The translations under genes and the position numbers were made by a program. Below, piece after piece: positions 9,581 to 19,328 of a stretch of DNA of 64,000 nt; the first letter of the stretch is position 1, and each line of letters starts with the position of its first letter. Where the stretch lies: contig JAIQFT010000019.1 of NCBI GenBank assembly GCA_020073185.1, forward strand, positions 1-64,000. Reading direction: 5' to 3'. The notes beneath the pieces are model-generated. The model did not search any database and was not told the origin of the DNA. It saw only the letters and a list, made by a program, of their open reading frames with translations. This DNA comes from Terriglobia bacterium (GTDB lineage Bacteria; Acidobacteriota; Terriglobia; Terriglobales; Acidobacteriaceae).

Positions 9581-11017
9581 TCATTCGGTGCGTGCTTCGC
9601 GCGTCCAGGTCAGCGGAGGCGGCTGCCATCCGAACGCCTCTTCGATCACCGACGCCACTTCGAGTACTACCTCTTCCTCGTGGGGCCTGCCGATCACCTG
9701 CACTCCGATCGGCAGTCCTTCCGGCGACTTCGTCACCGGGACCACGGCCGCCGGCAGACCCAGCAGGTTGAACCACTGCGTGAAGCGCATCGTCACCAGG
9801 TAATTCGCCGGGTCGCCCTCGGTCCATCCGCCTTCGCCATGGCGGAATGCCGGGCCGCTCGAGACCGGCAACAGCAAAACCGGCCACGTCTCCATCTGCT
9901 GCAGGAAGCGCGCGCGCAACAAGTCGCGGTTGATCAACGCCGTCAGCAGCCGCTCGCCCGACATCGGGGGTTCCGCCGAAAAGGTCGCGAGAAAGCGCAC
10001 CAGCATCGGGCTCAGCTCGGCTTCGCGAGCCGCGGCCACGCCCCTCACCAGCATCGAACCCGCCTGGCAGAAGAATACGCGCCACAACTCGCCCGCTTCT
10101 TCCAATCCTTCCGGGCGGACGGACTCGACCGCCAAACCCGCGCGCTGAAGCGCGCTCGCGGCAGCGTGCACGGCGGCGCGAGTCTCCGCAGACGTGGTCC
10201 CCATCGCCTCGTCGGTCAAACATCCAATCCGCAAATGGCGCACCGTGCGGCGGTCCGCGGCGGCCGGGGCAAAGTTGGCGGACATGGGATCGCCGAGATC
10301 GTACCCACTCATGACGCTCAACATCAGGCGCAGATCGGCAACCGTCCGCGCCATGGGCCCAACCACGCCCAGGAAGGCGAACGGCCCCACGCAGGCGGGA
10401 AAATGCTGCGTCCCCGGAATCCGTCCCGGCGTCGGCTTCAGCCCGCAGATGCCGGTGAAATGCGCCGGCACGCGGATGGACCCGCCGCCGTCGCTGCCCA
10501 CTCCCGCCGCCACGCATCCCGCCGCAATGGCCGCCGCCTCGCCGCCGCTCGATCCGCCCGGCGTGCGCTGCAGATCCCACGGATTGCAGGTCCGGCCAGC
10601 GAGGACGTTATCCGTCTCGTAGGCCATCAGCAGCTCCGGCGTATTACTGTTGCCGAGAACAATGGCGCCGGCGCGTTTGAGCCGCGCTACCAGCGGGGCG
10701 TCAGTTTCGGCAACATACCCCGCCCGCAGCCGCGAGCCCGCCTCGCACCTCAGCCCGGCAACATCAATCGAGCTCTTGACACTGATCGGCACGCCAAACA
10801 GCGGCGGCAGCTCCGCACCGCGTATCAGGGCCGCGTCCGCTTCGGCAGCCTGCCGCGTGGCGCGATCGCCATCCACTGTGACGAACGCATTCAGCCGCGG
10901 CTGCAGTTCGTCGATACGTTTCAAGTGCGCCGATACCAACTCCAGCGGCGAGACCTTCTTTGTTCTTACCATCTGCGCCATTTCAGCGGCGCTCATCGTC
11001 GTCAGGGAAGTCGTCAA
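9581..11017 (-). CDS. amidase signature (AS) family amidase
   Basis: An amidohydrolase with a Ser-cisSer-Lys triad. With the start used here (478 residues) the triad is Lys81 (GVPISVKSS), cis-Ser156 (PGGSSGGEAA) and nucleophile Ser180 (GSDGGGSIRVP). The 24-residue spacing between the two serines matches fatty acid amide hydrolase. It resembles amidases that act on small or aliphatic amides, but the substrate cannot be told. The frame is open to an ATG at 11095, but those residues look unlike a protein N-terminus. A TTG at 11017 has GGAG seven bases upstream and gives an N-terminus matching the family. An ATG at 10996 is a third option. The gene stands alone. Confidence 0.9.
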   Translation of the reverse strand: MTTSLTTMSAAEMAQMVRTKKVSPLELVSAHLKRIDELQPRLNAFVTVDGDRATRQAAEADAALIRGAELPPLFGVPISVKSSIDVAGLRCEAGSRLRAGYVAETDAPLVARLKRAGAIVLGNSNTPELLMAYETDNVLAGRTCNPWDLQRTPGGSSGGEAAAIAAGCVAAGVGSDGGGSIRVPAHFTGICGLKPTPGRIPGTQHFPACVGPFAFLGVVGPMARTVADLRLMLSVMSGYDLGDPMSANFAPAAADRRTVRHLRIGCLTDEAMGTTSAETRAAVHAAASALQRAGLAVESVRPEGLEEAGELWRVFFCQAGSMLVRGVAAAREAELSPMLVRFLATFSAEPPMSGERLLTALINRDLLRARFLQQMETWPVLLLPVSSGPAFRHGEGGWTEGDPANYLVTMRFTQWFNLLGLPAAVVPVTKSPEGLPIGVQVIGRPHEEEVVLEVASVIEEAFGWQPPPLTWTREARTE

Positions 11018-11116
11018 GCGAATGCTCCGGAAGAACTGTGTTGGAACTGAGCAGACTACCGCAAACCTCGGCGACGCGGTACGCTTTGGTATCATGACGC
11101 GGTAAAGTGGTGCAAG

Positions 11117-11189
11117 CGCCGGGCTTCAGCCCGGCGAGACCGATGCCGCAACCGCAAAGGGGTTTAGCCCGGGTGGGCGAGGGCTAAAC
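11117..11189. repeat. REP-like pair of hairpins (copy 1)
   Basis: Two short inverted repeats between the amidase and TPR genes. The first, 11117-11136, has 9-bp arms around a 2-nt centre with core GGGCTTCAGCCC. The second pairs 11162-11170 (GTTTAGCCC) with 11181-11189 (GGGCTAAAC). The same GGGCTNNAGCCC-type core recurs near 19.25, 34.03, 46.1 and 49.6 kb, so this is an interspersed family rather than a gene-specific terminator. No T-tract follows. Confidence 0.7.
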
Positions 11190-11229
11190 TTCGCAGGGGT
11201 GTCGTTTGAGGACTTGCAGTAGGCGCGTG

Positions 11230-12255
11230 GTGACGCTGCTCAGGTGGGTTCCCTTCGCCGTCATTGTCCTGATTTCCACAGCCGCTCTGGCGCAAGAATC
11301 AGGGGCCACCCTGATCCAGCAGGGCCAACAAGCGCTCCGGGCCGAGCAATTCAACCGGGCTGCGGAAATTTTCCAATCCGCGGTGCAGCGCGATCCTGCG
11401 AGCAAGTCCGCCTATTCCGGGCTTCTGCTCTCCTGTCTGAAATCCAAGCGCGCCGCCGATGCCATTCGCGTGGGCACGCAAGCGGCCGAGCGCTGGCCCC
11501 AGGACGCCGATTTCGCTCACTACCTCGGCCTCGCCTACATGCAATCCGGCGACCTGCAGCAGGCCATCCCGCATCTGCAGCGCGCCACCACGCTGGCGCC
11601 GCGCGACTTCGACTCGCATTACGACCTGGCGCTCGCCTTCCTCGAGCAAAACCAGTACGGACCTGCAGCGGAACAACTGGAGCAGGCCGTGCACATCGAT
11701 CCTTCAGCGCCGCTGGCTCACATCCTGCTGGGGCGCGCCTGCCAGAACAGCAACCGCACGCTGGAAGCGGTAGAGCAGTTTCAAATCGCGCTCCGCCTCG
11801 ATCCCAAAATCCCGCTCGGCCACTACCATCTCGGTTTCGCTTACGGCAGCCTGGGGAGGAATCGGGAGGCCATCGCCGAATATGAAACCGAGTTGCGCGG
11901 CGGCAACCGCGATGCCGAGGTCTATTACCAACTCGCTCACCTGCAACTGGAACTGGGCAACCTGCAGGCTGCGGTTTCCAACGACCGTGCCGCCCTGGCA
12001 GTGAAACCGCGCGCCGACGCCAACTACGACCTTGGTAAAGCTCTCGCGCTGCTCGGCGAGACGCAGGCCGCACGCGAAGCGCTGGAGCGCTCCATCGCCC
12101 TCAACCCGAACGACCCCAGTCCGCACTACCAACTGGCGCGCGTGCTGGCTCAACTCAATCAGCGCCCTGCCGCCGAACAGGAAATGAAGCGCTTCGCCGA
12201 GCTGACCCAGGCCCAGCAGCGCGCCGGAGGCATGGCCTCGGGCCGGCTGCAGTGA
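11230..12255 (+). CDS. exported TPR protein
   Basis: About 341 residues. A signal peptide (hydrophobic stretch VPFAVIVLISTAALAQ) is followed by eight or so consecutive TPR units covering nearly all of the mature protein, each with the usual A/L/Y pattern and an NP or DP turn. No enzymatic domain is visible, so it probably acts as a periplasmic or surface scaffold. The frame is open from a TTG at 11206. The GTG at 11230, six bases after AGTAGG, gives the best signal peptide. Its stop overlaps the start of the CRTAC1 gene downstream (GTGA), so the two are likely translated together and may interact. Confidence 0.85.
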   Translation: MTLLRWVPFAVIVLISTAALAQESGATLIQQGQQALRAEQFNRAAEIFQSAVQRDPASKSAYSGLLLSCLKSKRAADAIRVGTQAAERWPQDADFAHYLGLAYMQSGDLQQAIPHLQRATTLAPRDFDSHYDLALAFLEQNQYGPAAEQLEQAVHIDPSAPLAHILLGRACQNSNRTLEAVEQFQIALRLDPKIPLGHYHLGFAYGSLGRNREAIAEYETELRGGNRDAEVYYQLAHLQLELGNLQAAVSNDRAALAVKPRADANYDLGKALALLGETQAAREALERSIALNPNDPSPHYQLARVLAQLNQRPAAEQEMKRFAELTQAQQRAGGMASGRLQ

Positions 12256-14060
12256 CCACCCACGCTCACCTGTCATTCCGCAACGCGCACCTGACCGCAG
12301 CCGCCGTCCTGTTGCTGTGCGCCTTGCCGCAGTCTGCGCAAACCAAGTCCAAGCCATCGCATCCCATCAAGCCCGCTGCGGCTTCCGGCCGGTTGCGCTT
12401 CCAGGACATCACCCGCGCCGCCGGCATTGATTTTCAGCCCGCCTGCGGCACTGCCGACAAGCTCTACATCATGGATTCACTCTGCGGCGGCGTCGCCTTC
12501 TTCGACTACGACAACGACGGCTGGATGGACATCCTGCTGGTCAACGGTTCCACCCTCCCCGACCTCAAAGCCGACAAGTGCCACGCCTCCAAGCTCTACC
12601 ACAACAATCACGACGGCACCTTCACCGACGTCACCGCCCGATCCGGCCTGGCGCACTGTGGCTGGGGCTTTGGGGTGGCCATCGGCGACTACGACAACGA
12701 CGGCTGGGAAGACGTCTATATCACCGACCTCAAAGGCGGCGCGCTCTACCGCAACAATCGCGACGGCTCCTTCACCGATGTCACCGCCAGAGCCGGCGTC
12801 GGCAACCACGGCCAGTGGGGTACCAGCGCGGCATTTGGCGATTACGACAACGATGGCTACCTCGACCTGTACATCGCGAATTACGTGGATATCGATCTCG
12901 ACCACCTGCCCGAATTCGGCAGCGGCATCTACTGCCAGTACCGCGGCATCCCGGTCTCATGCGGTCCCCGCGGCATGAAGGGCGCGCGCGATCGCCTCTA
13001 TCACAACAACGGCGACGGCACTTTCACCGACGTTTCCGAAACGCTGAACATCGATGCCGACCTCGGCTACGGACTCGGGGTGCTCTGGCTCGACTACGAC
13101 CGGGACGGCTGCCTCGACCTCTACGTGGCCAACGATTCCACGCCCAGCCTGCTCTACCACAACGATTGCCACGGCCACTTCCGCGAGGTTGGCGCCGAAG
13201 CTGGCGTGGCCTATAGCTGGGATGGCAAACTGCAAGCCGGGATGGGTGTTGATGCCGCCGACTACGACCATAGCGGGCTTCCCAGCATTGCCAAAATCAA
13301 CTTTTCCGACGACACCAACAACCTCTACCACAATGACGGCAAAGGCCAGTTCACCGACCGCGCCGGTCCCAGCGGCTTTGGTCCCGTCAGCATTCCGTTT
13401 CTTGGGTTTGGCGTCCGCTTTGCCGATTTCGACGACGACGGCTGGCCCGACATTCTGGTCGCCAACGGGCATGTGAACCCGCAGGTAGACAATTACAAGT
13501 TCGGAGTTACCTACCGCGAACACCCGTTACTTTTTCGTAACCTCGGTGGGGGCAGATTGGAGGAGGACGGACTCCGGGCAGGATCCGCGCTGGCGGTTCC
13601 GCGGGTCGGCCGCGGTCTGGCCGTTGCCGATTTCGAAAATACCGGCCGCCTCGGCGCGCTTATCACCGACTTGGCCGGCCCAGCCGTCTTACTGCGCAAC
13701 GTCGGGTCGGCCCACGGCCATGCGATTCGCATTAAGGCTGTCGGCACCCGATCTAATCGCGACGGCTTCGGAGCGCGCGTCGAGGTCCGCGCCGGCGACC
13801 TGGCGCAATCCGACGAAATCCGCGCTGGTAGCAGTTATCTGTCCGCCAGCGATCCACGCCTGCACTTCGGTCTCGGCCCCGCCACGCGGGCCGATATGAT
13901 CGTGATCCGATGGCCTTCCGGGTGGGTGGACACCATCCGCAACGAGTCCGCCGATCAGGAATTGACCATCCAGGAGGGCCGGGGCGTGATTGCCCGGCGG
14001 CCGTTTGCTTCCCCTGTCCCTGCCGCGCCGAAGACCCACCAACACCCGGTCCGCAAGTAA
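12252..14060 (+). CDS. CRTAC1 family protein (FG-GAP beta-propeller with UnbV/ASPIC domain)
   Basis: A 602-residue exported protein: signal peptide (about 1-30), a propeller of FG-GAP repeats with DYDNDGW and DYDRDGC loops (about 45-440), and a C-terminal ASPIC/UnbV region (about 480-575, GSSYLSASD and RWPSGWVDTI). A loop with two cysteines (GIYCQYRGIPVSC) matches the equivalent loop of the paralog at 4938-6629. It starts at GTG inside the stop of the TPR gene upstream. A TPR protein and a CRTAC1 protein thus sit together here as they do in the 1.5-9.5 kb unit, but without a cytochrome. The tail after UnbV is short and basic. Confidence 0.9.
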   Translation: MTTHAHLSFRNAHLTAAAVLLLCALPQSAQTKSKPSHPIKPAAASGRLRFQDITRAAGIDFQPACGTADKLYIMDSLCGGVAFFDYDNDGWMDILLVNGSTLPDLKADKCHASKLYHNNHDGTFTDVTARSGLAHCGWGFGVAIGDYDNDGWEDVYITDLKGGALYRNNRDGSFTDVTARAGVGNHGQWGTSAAFGDYDNDGYLDLYIANYVDIDLDHLPEFGSGIYCQYRGIPVSCGPRGMKGARDRLYHNNGDGTFTDVSETLNIDADLGYGLGVLWLDYDRDGCLDLYVANDSTPSLLYHNDCHGHFREVGAEAGVAYSWDGKLQAGMGVDAADYDHSGLPSIAKINFSDDTNNLYHNDGKGQFTDRAGPSGFGPVSIPFLGFGVRFADFDDDGWPDILVANGHVNPQVDNYKFGVTYREHPLLFRNLGGGRLEEDGLRAGSALAVPRVGRGLAVADFENTGRLGALITDLAGPAVLLRNVGSAHGHAIRIKAVGTRSNRDGFGARVEVRAGDLAQSDEIRAGSSYLSASDPRLHFGLGPATRADMIVIRWPSGWVDTIRNESADQELTIQEGRGVIARRPFASPVPAAPKTHQHPVRK

Positions 14061-14450
14061 GGCGGCGGCTGAATTGCGCCCGCTGATGTATTTACTTGTA
14101 AGTAAATTTACCTGTGTTGATGCCTCCCGCCATCCATTCCCATTTTGGTATGGGACAGGACTAGCAATATGGTTTTCTGTAGGAGCATCCCATCCCATCG
14201 GACCCAACTAGTTGATCCGCCTTGATTACGGGTTTGGGCAACAACGTGCCCTATTAAATGTCACTCAGGGGTGGGGTATTCCCGGTTAGTGACCAAATTG
14301 CTAATCTGCGAAGTGTTCTTCCCACCCAGCCAGGGCCCACGACTTAGGGTCCCAGTAATTTACTGGTTGTAAGCCGTTTGGTAGTGGGGTGCACGAACCA
14401 CTGAATAATCAGCAATTGTTCTCAATGTTGTTCACTTTCAGGGGGTTGCG
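14061..14450. other. 390-bp intergenic leader upstream of the TonB-dependent receptor
   Basis: No convincing ORF is seen. The region is less GC-rich than its flanks and holds the inverted repeat at 14091-14106. It ends in AGGGGG five bases before the receptor ATG, a good ribosome binding site. A long 5' leader or promoter region for the receptor is likely, but I could not assign -35/-10 boxes or a known riboswitch. Confidence 0.5.
14091..14106. promoter_or_regulatory. inverted repeat, possible operator
   Basis: TTTACTT and AAGTAAA are perfect 7-bp arms separated by GT. It lies 30 bp after the CRTAC1 stop and about 345 bp before the TonB-dependent receptor. The size and AT-rich symmetry fit a dimeric repressor site (TetR or MarR type), but no regulator gene is nearby and no second copy was seen. 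Confidence 0.3.
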
Positions 14451-17400
14451 ATGAGACTACCGTTTGGCCTAGGAAGGGTCGCATTTGCCTGCCTATTGGT
14501 TCTGCTGCTCACCACTATGTTGAGCCTTAGCGCTCTAGCTCAAATCCAGAACGGCACGGTGTCCGGAGACGTCACCGATCCTTCCGGCGCCGCCATCGCC
14601 AACGCCAAAGTTACCATCAAGAATCAGGCGACCGATTTCACCGCCACCGCCACTTCCAACCAGTCGGGCCACTTTACGGCCAACCAGGTGCCGGTCGGCG
14701 CCTACCGGGTGACGGTTGAAGCCCAGGGCTTCAAGTCGGAATCGCATACCAACGTTGTGGTGAACGCCGGTTCGATTGCGCACAACGACTTCAAGCTCCA
14801 GGTCGGCGCGGTCAGCGAAGTGGTGGAGGTTACCGGCGCTCCACCGGCGGTCAACACCGAGAGTTCCCAACTAGGACAGGTTGTGACCGGGACGCAGGTG
14901 GCCAACCTGCCACTCAACGGGCGCAACGTCTACGACCTGATCCAGATGGCCCCCGGCGCCGTCAACGTGCAGGGCGTGGTCATGGAAAACGGCCACGGCA
15001 CAGTGGTCAACGGCCTGCGCGAGGACTTCAATGGGTTTCTGGTAAACGGCGTCTCGAATAAGGGTTTAAGCGGCGGCGTGGTCAACGTTCCGATTCAGGA
15101 CACGGTGCAGGAATTCCAGCAGCTCACGCTCAACAACTCCGCCCAGTATGGCAGCAGCGCGGGCTCCATCACCAACCTGGTGACCAAGTCCGGTACCAAC
15201 TCCTGGCACGGCAGCGGCTGGGACTTCCTGCGCAGCGACAAGGTCGACGCCAACGAGTACTTCCTGAAGCAGCAGGGAGTGCCGAAGCCCAAGCTGCGCT
15301 TCAACCAGTTTGGCGGCACCTTGGGTGGGCCGATTATCAAGGACAAGCTGTTCGTCTTCGTCTCGTACCAGCAGGACCACTTCAACACCATCGCGCCGCC
15401 CATCACCACAACCATCGAATCGCCGCAATTCCGCGCTGCCGTAGCCAATACAGGGGCCTTGGCGAGCAGCGTGTCAAACCTGCTGTATAAGAACTTTGTG
15501 CCTTCGATCGCCGGCAGCAATTGCACCACCCTTACGCCAGCGGACGTGACGGGGCACGCAACCGGGGTCCCGTGGGTTGATGCCCGGCTCACGGCGCTGG
15601 CGGCATCCATTCCGGCGGGTGGAATCCCGTACGAGTGCGACAGCGTCGCCGTCTTTGGCACACAGGTGCAGACGATTGGCAACCTGTTCCAAGGCAAGGA
15701 AGCTTCGGGCAGAATCGACTATCAGCCCAGCGACCGCAACCGCTTCTTCATCCAGTACAACTGGCTGCGCGAAAGCGACACCTACGGCCCTTGCACTGCG
15801 GCCTGTTCGCGCGGCTTTACCAATCCGACGCGCAACATCTTTCCCACCGGCCAGGCTGTCTGGGATCACACTATCAGCTCCAACATTGTGAACGAGGCCC
15901 GTGTCGGCTATACCGAGAACAACACCGGCATTGGCACGGCACTGCCCGGCGTACCCTCGATTTACTTTGACGACGGTACCACTGGCTTTGGCTCCTACAG
16001 CGGCTACCCCCAAGTCTTCAAGGAACATCAATACAGCTACGGCGACATGCTTTCCATCAGCCACGGCAAGCACAACTTGAAGGTGGGAGTCGACATCAAG
16101 CGCAACATCGAGAACAGCGAGTTCAACATTGCTCGTCCTTCGTATGAGTTCTCTGACCCGGTGATGTTCGCGGTCGACGCTCCTTACTTCGAGACGGCAG
16201 GTACCGATCCGGGCTTCATTTCCGGCACCAATTCCGCCCAGTTGTTCGACAATTACCGCCACTGGCGCAACCTGGAAGTTGGCGCCTACTTCCAGGACGA
16301 CTGGAAGGTCAGCAAGACCTTGACCCTGAATCTTGGTCTGCGCTGGGACCTGTTCACCCGCCACGTTGAGCTGAACAACCAGCAGACGCAGTTCATCTAT
16401 GGTACGAGCACAACCCTTACCGGCGGCGACGTCTTTAAGAACGGCACGGCATTTGCCGCAGGACTTCAGTCGGCCAATACGCCGTGCATCACGGTAGCGC
16501 CGTTCAACAACCGCGGAGTGCTGGCGGGAGAGTGCGGTTCGGGCGGATTCGCCGCCGCGAATTCTCTCGGTTCCGGCGACCACAACAACTTCGGTCCGCG
16601 CGTTGGCTTTGCCTGGGACGTCTTCGGCAACGGCAAGACAGCGTTGCGCGGCGGATTCGGCGTCTCCTACGAGGGGACCCTCTACAACCCGCTGTCCAAC
16701 TCGCGTTGGAACCCGCCGTTCTACTCCTTCGGTGCGGCCGACGACGTGAACCTCGACGGCGGGAATGCCAACGTCATTTATGGCCCCATGGTCTGCACCG
16801 GCTCGCTCAACGCGCAGGCCGCCGGCCAATGCATGCCCAGCGGCGCGACCCCAACCTACCTAGGAGGGCCGACCGGCATCGGACAGGGCGTCGGCGTACA
16901 GGCCACCGGCAATATCAGCGGCTGGTATCCGGGGAACCCGGACTTCGCCAACCTGACCGGTATCGTGCCGAAGGACATCAAAGACCCCTACGTGTACAAC
17001 TACTATCTCAGCGTGCAGCATGAAATCCTGCCCAAGCTTTCGCTCGAGGTGGATTATGTTGGGACCCAGGGTCACAAGCTGTTCCGCGCCGACAACACCA
17101 ACCGAATCCCGGGTGCTCGCTTGCCGGTCGGAAGCTGCGTGACAGATAATATCGGACAAACCCTTTGTGGCTACCCGGGACACGTAATCAATCAGAACTA
17201 CGGGACACTGCGCACCTGGTTGAACGAGAACTATTCCAAGTACAACGCCCTCCAGGTCGCGGTGAAAAAGCAAACCAGCCACGGACTGTTGTTCAACCTG
17301 AACTACACCTGGAGTCACAGCCTGGATGATGGTTCCAGTTGGCATAGCGGTGCTACCACGGCGAATGCCGCAGCAGCCGGCGACTCTTACACTACCGAGT

Positions 17401-18116
17401 GGATGAATCCGTCGTTGGACTACGGCAACTCCATCTTCGACATCCGCCACCGCGTGGTGTTCAATTACGTGTGGGATATTCCGCTTGGCCACCACAACGG
17501 TTTCATGGGGGCCATCCTCAACGGCTGGCAGTACAACGGCATCTGGTCGTTCCAGACCGGCGCGCACTGGTCGCCGTTCAACAAAGCCAGCGCCGTTCTG
17601 CTCAATGCTGCCGGAGCGACGTGCACCGCGGCTGATGTCAACAGCGGCAACTGTTTCAACCATGGCGGCGACTTTACGCTCAGTTCCATCGGCTCAACCG
17701 ATCGGAACGCCCGTCCTAACTTCGTCGCCAGTGGTTTCGGCAGCGCCACTCACGACATGTGGGCCAACGGCTGGGGCGGCGCGTTCGTGTGCACGAGCGG
17801 CGATTGCGCAACCTCGACGATGTTCTCCGCTCCCTGCCTAGGCTGCGGCGGAGACCTCCGCCGGAACCAGTTCGTTGGGCCGGGACAGTGGGATGCTGAC
17901 ATGTCTCTCTTCAAGAACTTCAAGGTGACGGAGAGGGTCGGTCTGCAACTGCGCGCCGAGGGCTTCAACGTGTTTAACCACACCAACTTCCTGCTGGCCA
18001 GCACGGCTGCTGGGGCCAACGGTCCACACAACCGTATCGACCAGAAGAGCTTCGGCCAGGCAGGGGCGACCTTGAATCCTCGCAACCTGCAGTTTGGGGT
18101 GAAGCTGAGTTTCTAG
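14451..18116 (+). CDS. TonB-dependent receptor, Oar-like, with N-terminal carboxypeptidase-regulatory domain
   Basis: A 1221-residue outer-membrane protein. A signal peptide (1-31) is followed by a carboxypeptidase-regulatory-like beta-sandwich (about 33-115, GTVSGDVTDPSGAAIANAKV), a plug domain (about 125-250, with LPLNGRNVYDLIQMAPG) and a long beta-barrel ending in GVKLSF, a terminal aromatic residue as usual for outer-membrane proteins. Such Oar-like receptors are numerous in Acidobacteriota and are thought to import or bind oligosaccharides or other large ligands. The ligand cannot be read from the sequence. It has its own ribosome binding site and a strong terminator directly after it. 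Confidence 0.93.
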   Translation: MRLPFGLGRVAFACLLVLLLTTMLSLSALAQIQNGTVSGDVTDPSGAAIANAKVTIKNQATDFTATATSNQSGHFTANQVPVGAYRVTVEAQGFKSESHTNVVVNAGSIAHNDFKLQVGAVSEVVEVTGAPPAVNTESSQLGQVVTGTQVANLPLNGRNVYDLIQMAPGAVNVQGVVMENGHGTVVNGLREDFNGFLVNGVSNKGLSGGVVNVPIQDTVQEFQQLTLNNSAQYGSSAGSITNLVTKSGTNSWHGSGWDFLRSDKVDANEYFLKQQGVPKPKLRFNQFGGTLGGPIIKDKLFVFVSYQQDHFNTIAPPITTTIESPQFRAAVANTGALASSVSNLLYKNFVPSIAGSNCTTLTPADVTGHATGVPWVDARLTALAASIPAGGIPYECDSVAVFGTQVQTIGNLFQGKEASGRIDYQPSDRNRFFIQYNWLRESDTYGPCTAACSRGFTNPTRNIFPTGQAVWDHTISSNIVNEARVGYTENNTGIGTALPGVPSIYFDDGTTGFGSYSGYPQVFKEHQYSYGDMLSISHGKHNLKVGVDIKRNIENSEFNIARPSYEFSDPVMFAVDAPYFETAGTDPGFISGTNSAQLFDNYRHWRNLEVGAYFQDDWKVSKTLTLNLGLRWDLFTRHVELNNQQTQFIYGTSTTLTGGDVFKNGTAFAAGLQSANTPCITVAPFNNRGVLAGECGSGGFAAANSLGSGDHNNFGPRVGFAWDVFGNGKTALRGGFGVSYEGTLYNPLSNSRWNPPFYSFGAADDVNLDGGNANVIYGPMVCTGSLNAQAAGQCMPSGATPTYLGGPTGIGQGVGVQATGNISGWYPGNPDFANLTGIVPKDIKDPYVYNYYLSVQHEILPKLSLEVDYVGTQGHKLFRADNTNRIPGARLPVGSCVTDNIGQTLCGYPGHVINQNYGTLRTWLNENYSKYNALQVAVKKQTSHGLLFNLNYTWSHSLDDGSSWHSGATTANAAAAGDSYTTEWMNPSLDYGNSIFDIRHRVVFNYVWDIPLGHHNGFMGAILNGWQYNGIWSFQTGAHWSPFNKASAVLLNAAGATCTAADVNSGNCFNHGGDFTLSSIGSTDRNARPNFVASGFGSATHDMWANGWGGAFVCTSGDCATSTMFSAPCLGCGGDLRRNQFVGPGQWDADMSLFKNFKVTERVGLQLRAEGFNVFNHTNFLLASTAAGANGPHNRIDQKSFGQAGATLNPRNLQFGVKLSF

Positions 18117-18133
18117 CATTAAGACTTGTGCGG

Positions 18134-18165
18134 GGCTTACCTCGAAAGGGGTAGGCCATTTTTTT
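18134..18165 (+). terminator. rho-independent terminator of the TonB-dependent receptor gene
   Basis: A 10-bp stem (18134-18143 with 18148-18157, two G-U pairs) closes a GAAA tetraloop and is followed by ATTTTTTT. It lies 18 bp after the stop codon. A second 7-bp hairpin (18166-18185) follows directly. Confidence 0.85.
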
Positions 18166-18223
18166 CTGGCCTGGAGGCAGGCCAGCGGAACTGTGCTATA
18201 AATCGGAATCTTTGGGGCACCCA

Positions 18224-19207
18224 ATGCGAGGCCGAATCTTTATCCGATTTGCCGCTCTGGCCTTCCTGTTCGCAATTGTTCCGCTTGCCTGGTCACAATC
18301 CATGGGGTCCATTGTTGGGGTCGCGCGTGTGGTTCGCGGCAGTTTCCCTGAGCCGGTGCTCGTCAATCTTCAGGTGCGGGGCGCAACGATTCAGTCCACC
18401 TATACCGATGCCGAGGGACGATTCGGGTTCAATGCGATCTATGCCAACATGTATCACGTGATGATCAACGACGATCAGTATCAGTCGGTGGATATAGCTG
18501 CCGAACTCAGGCCTGACATCCAACCCGTCTACGTGATGCAGGTGATGCTCATGGAGCGCGCGGGCAAATCGCCTGCGACCAGCGGCGCTTATATCGTAAG
18601 CGCTCCCGATTTGACCAGGATGTATTCCAAGAAAGCGGTTAAGGAATTCGAGCATGGCGTTAAGTCGGAAGCTCAGGACAAACCTGACGAAGCCATGGAT
18701 CACTATCGCAAGGCCATCAAGGAGGCCTCAAATTTCGCGGACGCCCACAACAACTTGGGCGCCCTGCTCATTGGCAGATCCCAGTTCGCCGATGCGCAAA
18801 AGGAGTTAGAGCAAGCCGTCCGGCTCGCCCCAGCGGACCCCAAGGTCTACTTCAACATGGCCAATCTGCTGCTTCTCACCGGCAGGTTGCCCGACGCGGA
18901 GCACTATCTCCAGGAAGGTTTTCGCAAGCAGCCCGACTCCGCCTTCGGCCTGTTTGTGCAAGGATCGGTGGAGGAGCGCAAGGGCAAGTATGCCGACGCG
19001 GAACGCGCACTCAAGCGCGCACTGGAACTCAATCCCAAGATGACCCGCCCCCATCTGGAACTGGTGAATCTGTACCTGCTGCAGCAGCGCTCCGACGATG
19101 CCATTTCTCAGTTGCGGGAGTTTCTCCGGGTGGCGCCCGCCGATCCGCTGGCGCCCAAAGCGCGGGAAGTCCTGCAGAGACTGGAAACCCCATCGTCGCG
19201 GAAGTAG
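18224..19207 (+). CDS. exported TPR protein with N-terminal carboxypeptidase-regulatory-like domain
   Basis: A 327-residue protein. The signal peptide (1-20, ending LAWSQ) is followed by a carboxypeptidase-regulatory-like fold (about 25-105, with VNLQVRGATIQSTYTDAEGRFGF) and five or so TPRs (about 140-315). The N-terminal fold is the same type found in the receptor upstream, so the two may act together at the envelope. That is inference. The ATG at 18224 is chosen over an in-frame TTG at 18212 because the signal peptide begins there. A terminator separates it from the receptor, so it probably has its own promoter (a TATAAA is visible near 18197). Confidence 0.85.
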   Translation: MRGRIFIRFAALAFLFAIVPLAWSQSMGSIVGVARVVRGSFPEPVLVNLQVRGATIQSTYTDAEGRFGFNAIYANMYHVMINDDQYQSVDIAAELRPDIQPVYVMQVMLMERAGKSPATSGAYIVSAPDLTRMYSKKAVKEFEHGVKSEAQDKPDEAMDHYRKAIKEASNFADAHNNLGALLIGRSQFADAQKELEQAVRLAPADPKVYFNMANLLLLTGRLPDAEHYLQEGFRKQPDSAFGLFVQGSVEERKGKYADAERALKRALELNPKMTRPHLELVNLYLLQQRSDDAISQLREFLRVAPADPLAPKAREVLQRLETPSSRK

Positions 19208-19249
19208 CTTCGGCCGTTCCATCGTTGTTATATCCGTATACGGTGGAAG

Positions 19250-19303
19250 CACCGGCCTTCAGGCCGGTGGATTGCTTTCCACCCGCAAAATGGGCTTTAG
19301 CCC
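19250..19303. repeat. REP-like pair of hairpins (copy 2)
   Basis: 19250-19269 is a 9-bp-arm inverted repeat (CACCGGCCT/AGGCCGGTG). 19292-19303 is GGGCTTTAGCCC. The flank GGTGGAAGCACCGG matches, in reverse orientation, the copy near 46.15 kb. It sits between two convergent TPR-bearing genes. Confidence 0.7.
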
Positions 19304-19328
19304 TGGATACACCAACTGTGGATTCGCG

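Noticed and set aside
12480-13460. Regularly spaced short repeats resembling a CRISPR array
   Set aside because: They are the recurring GACTACGACAACGAC-type codons of FG-GAP blades in an intact coding frame. Spacing varies and no cas gene is present.
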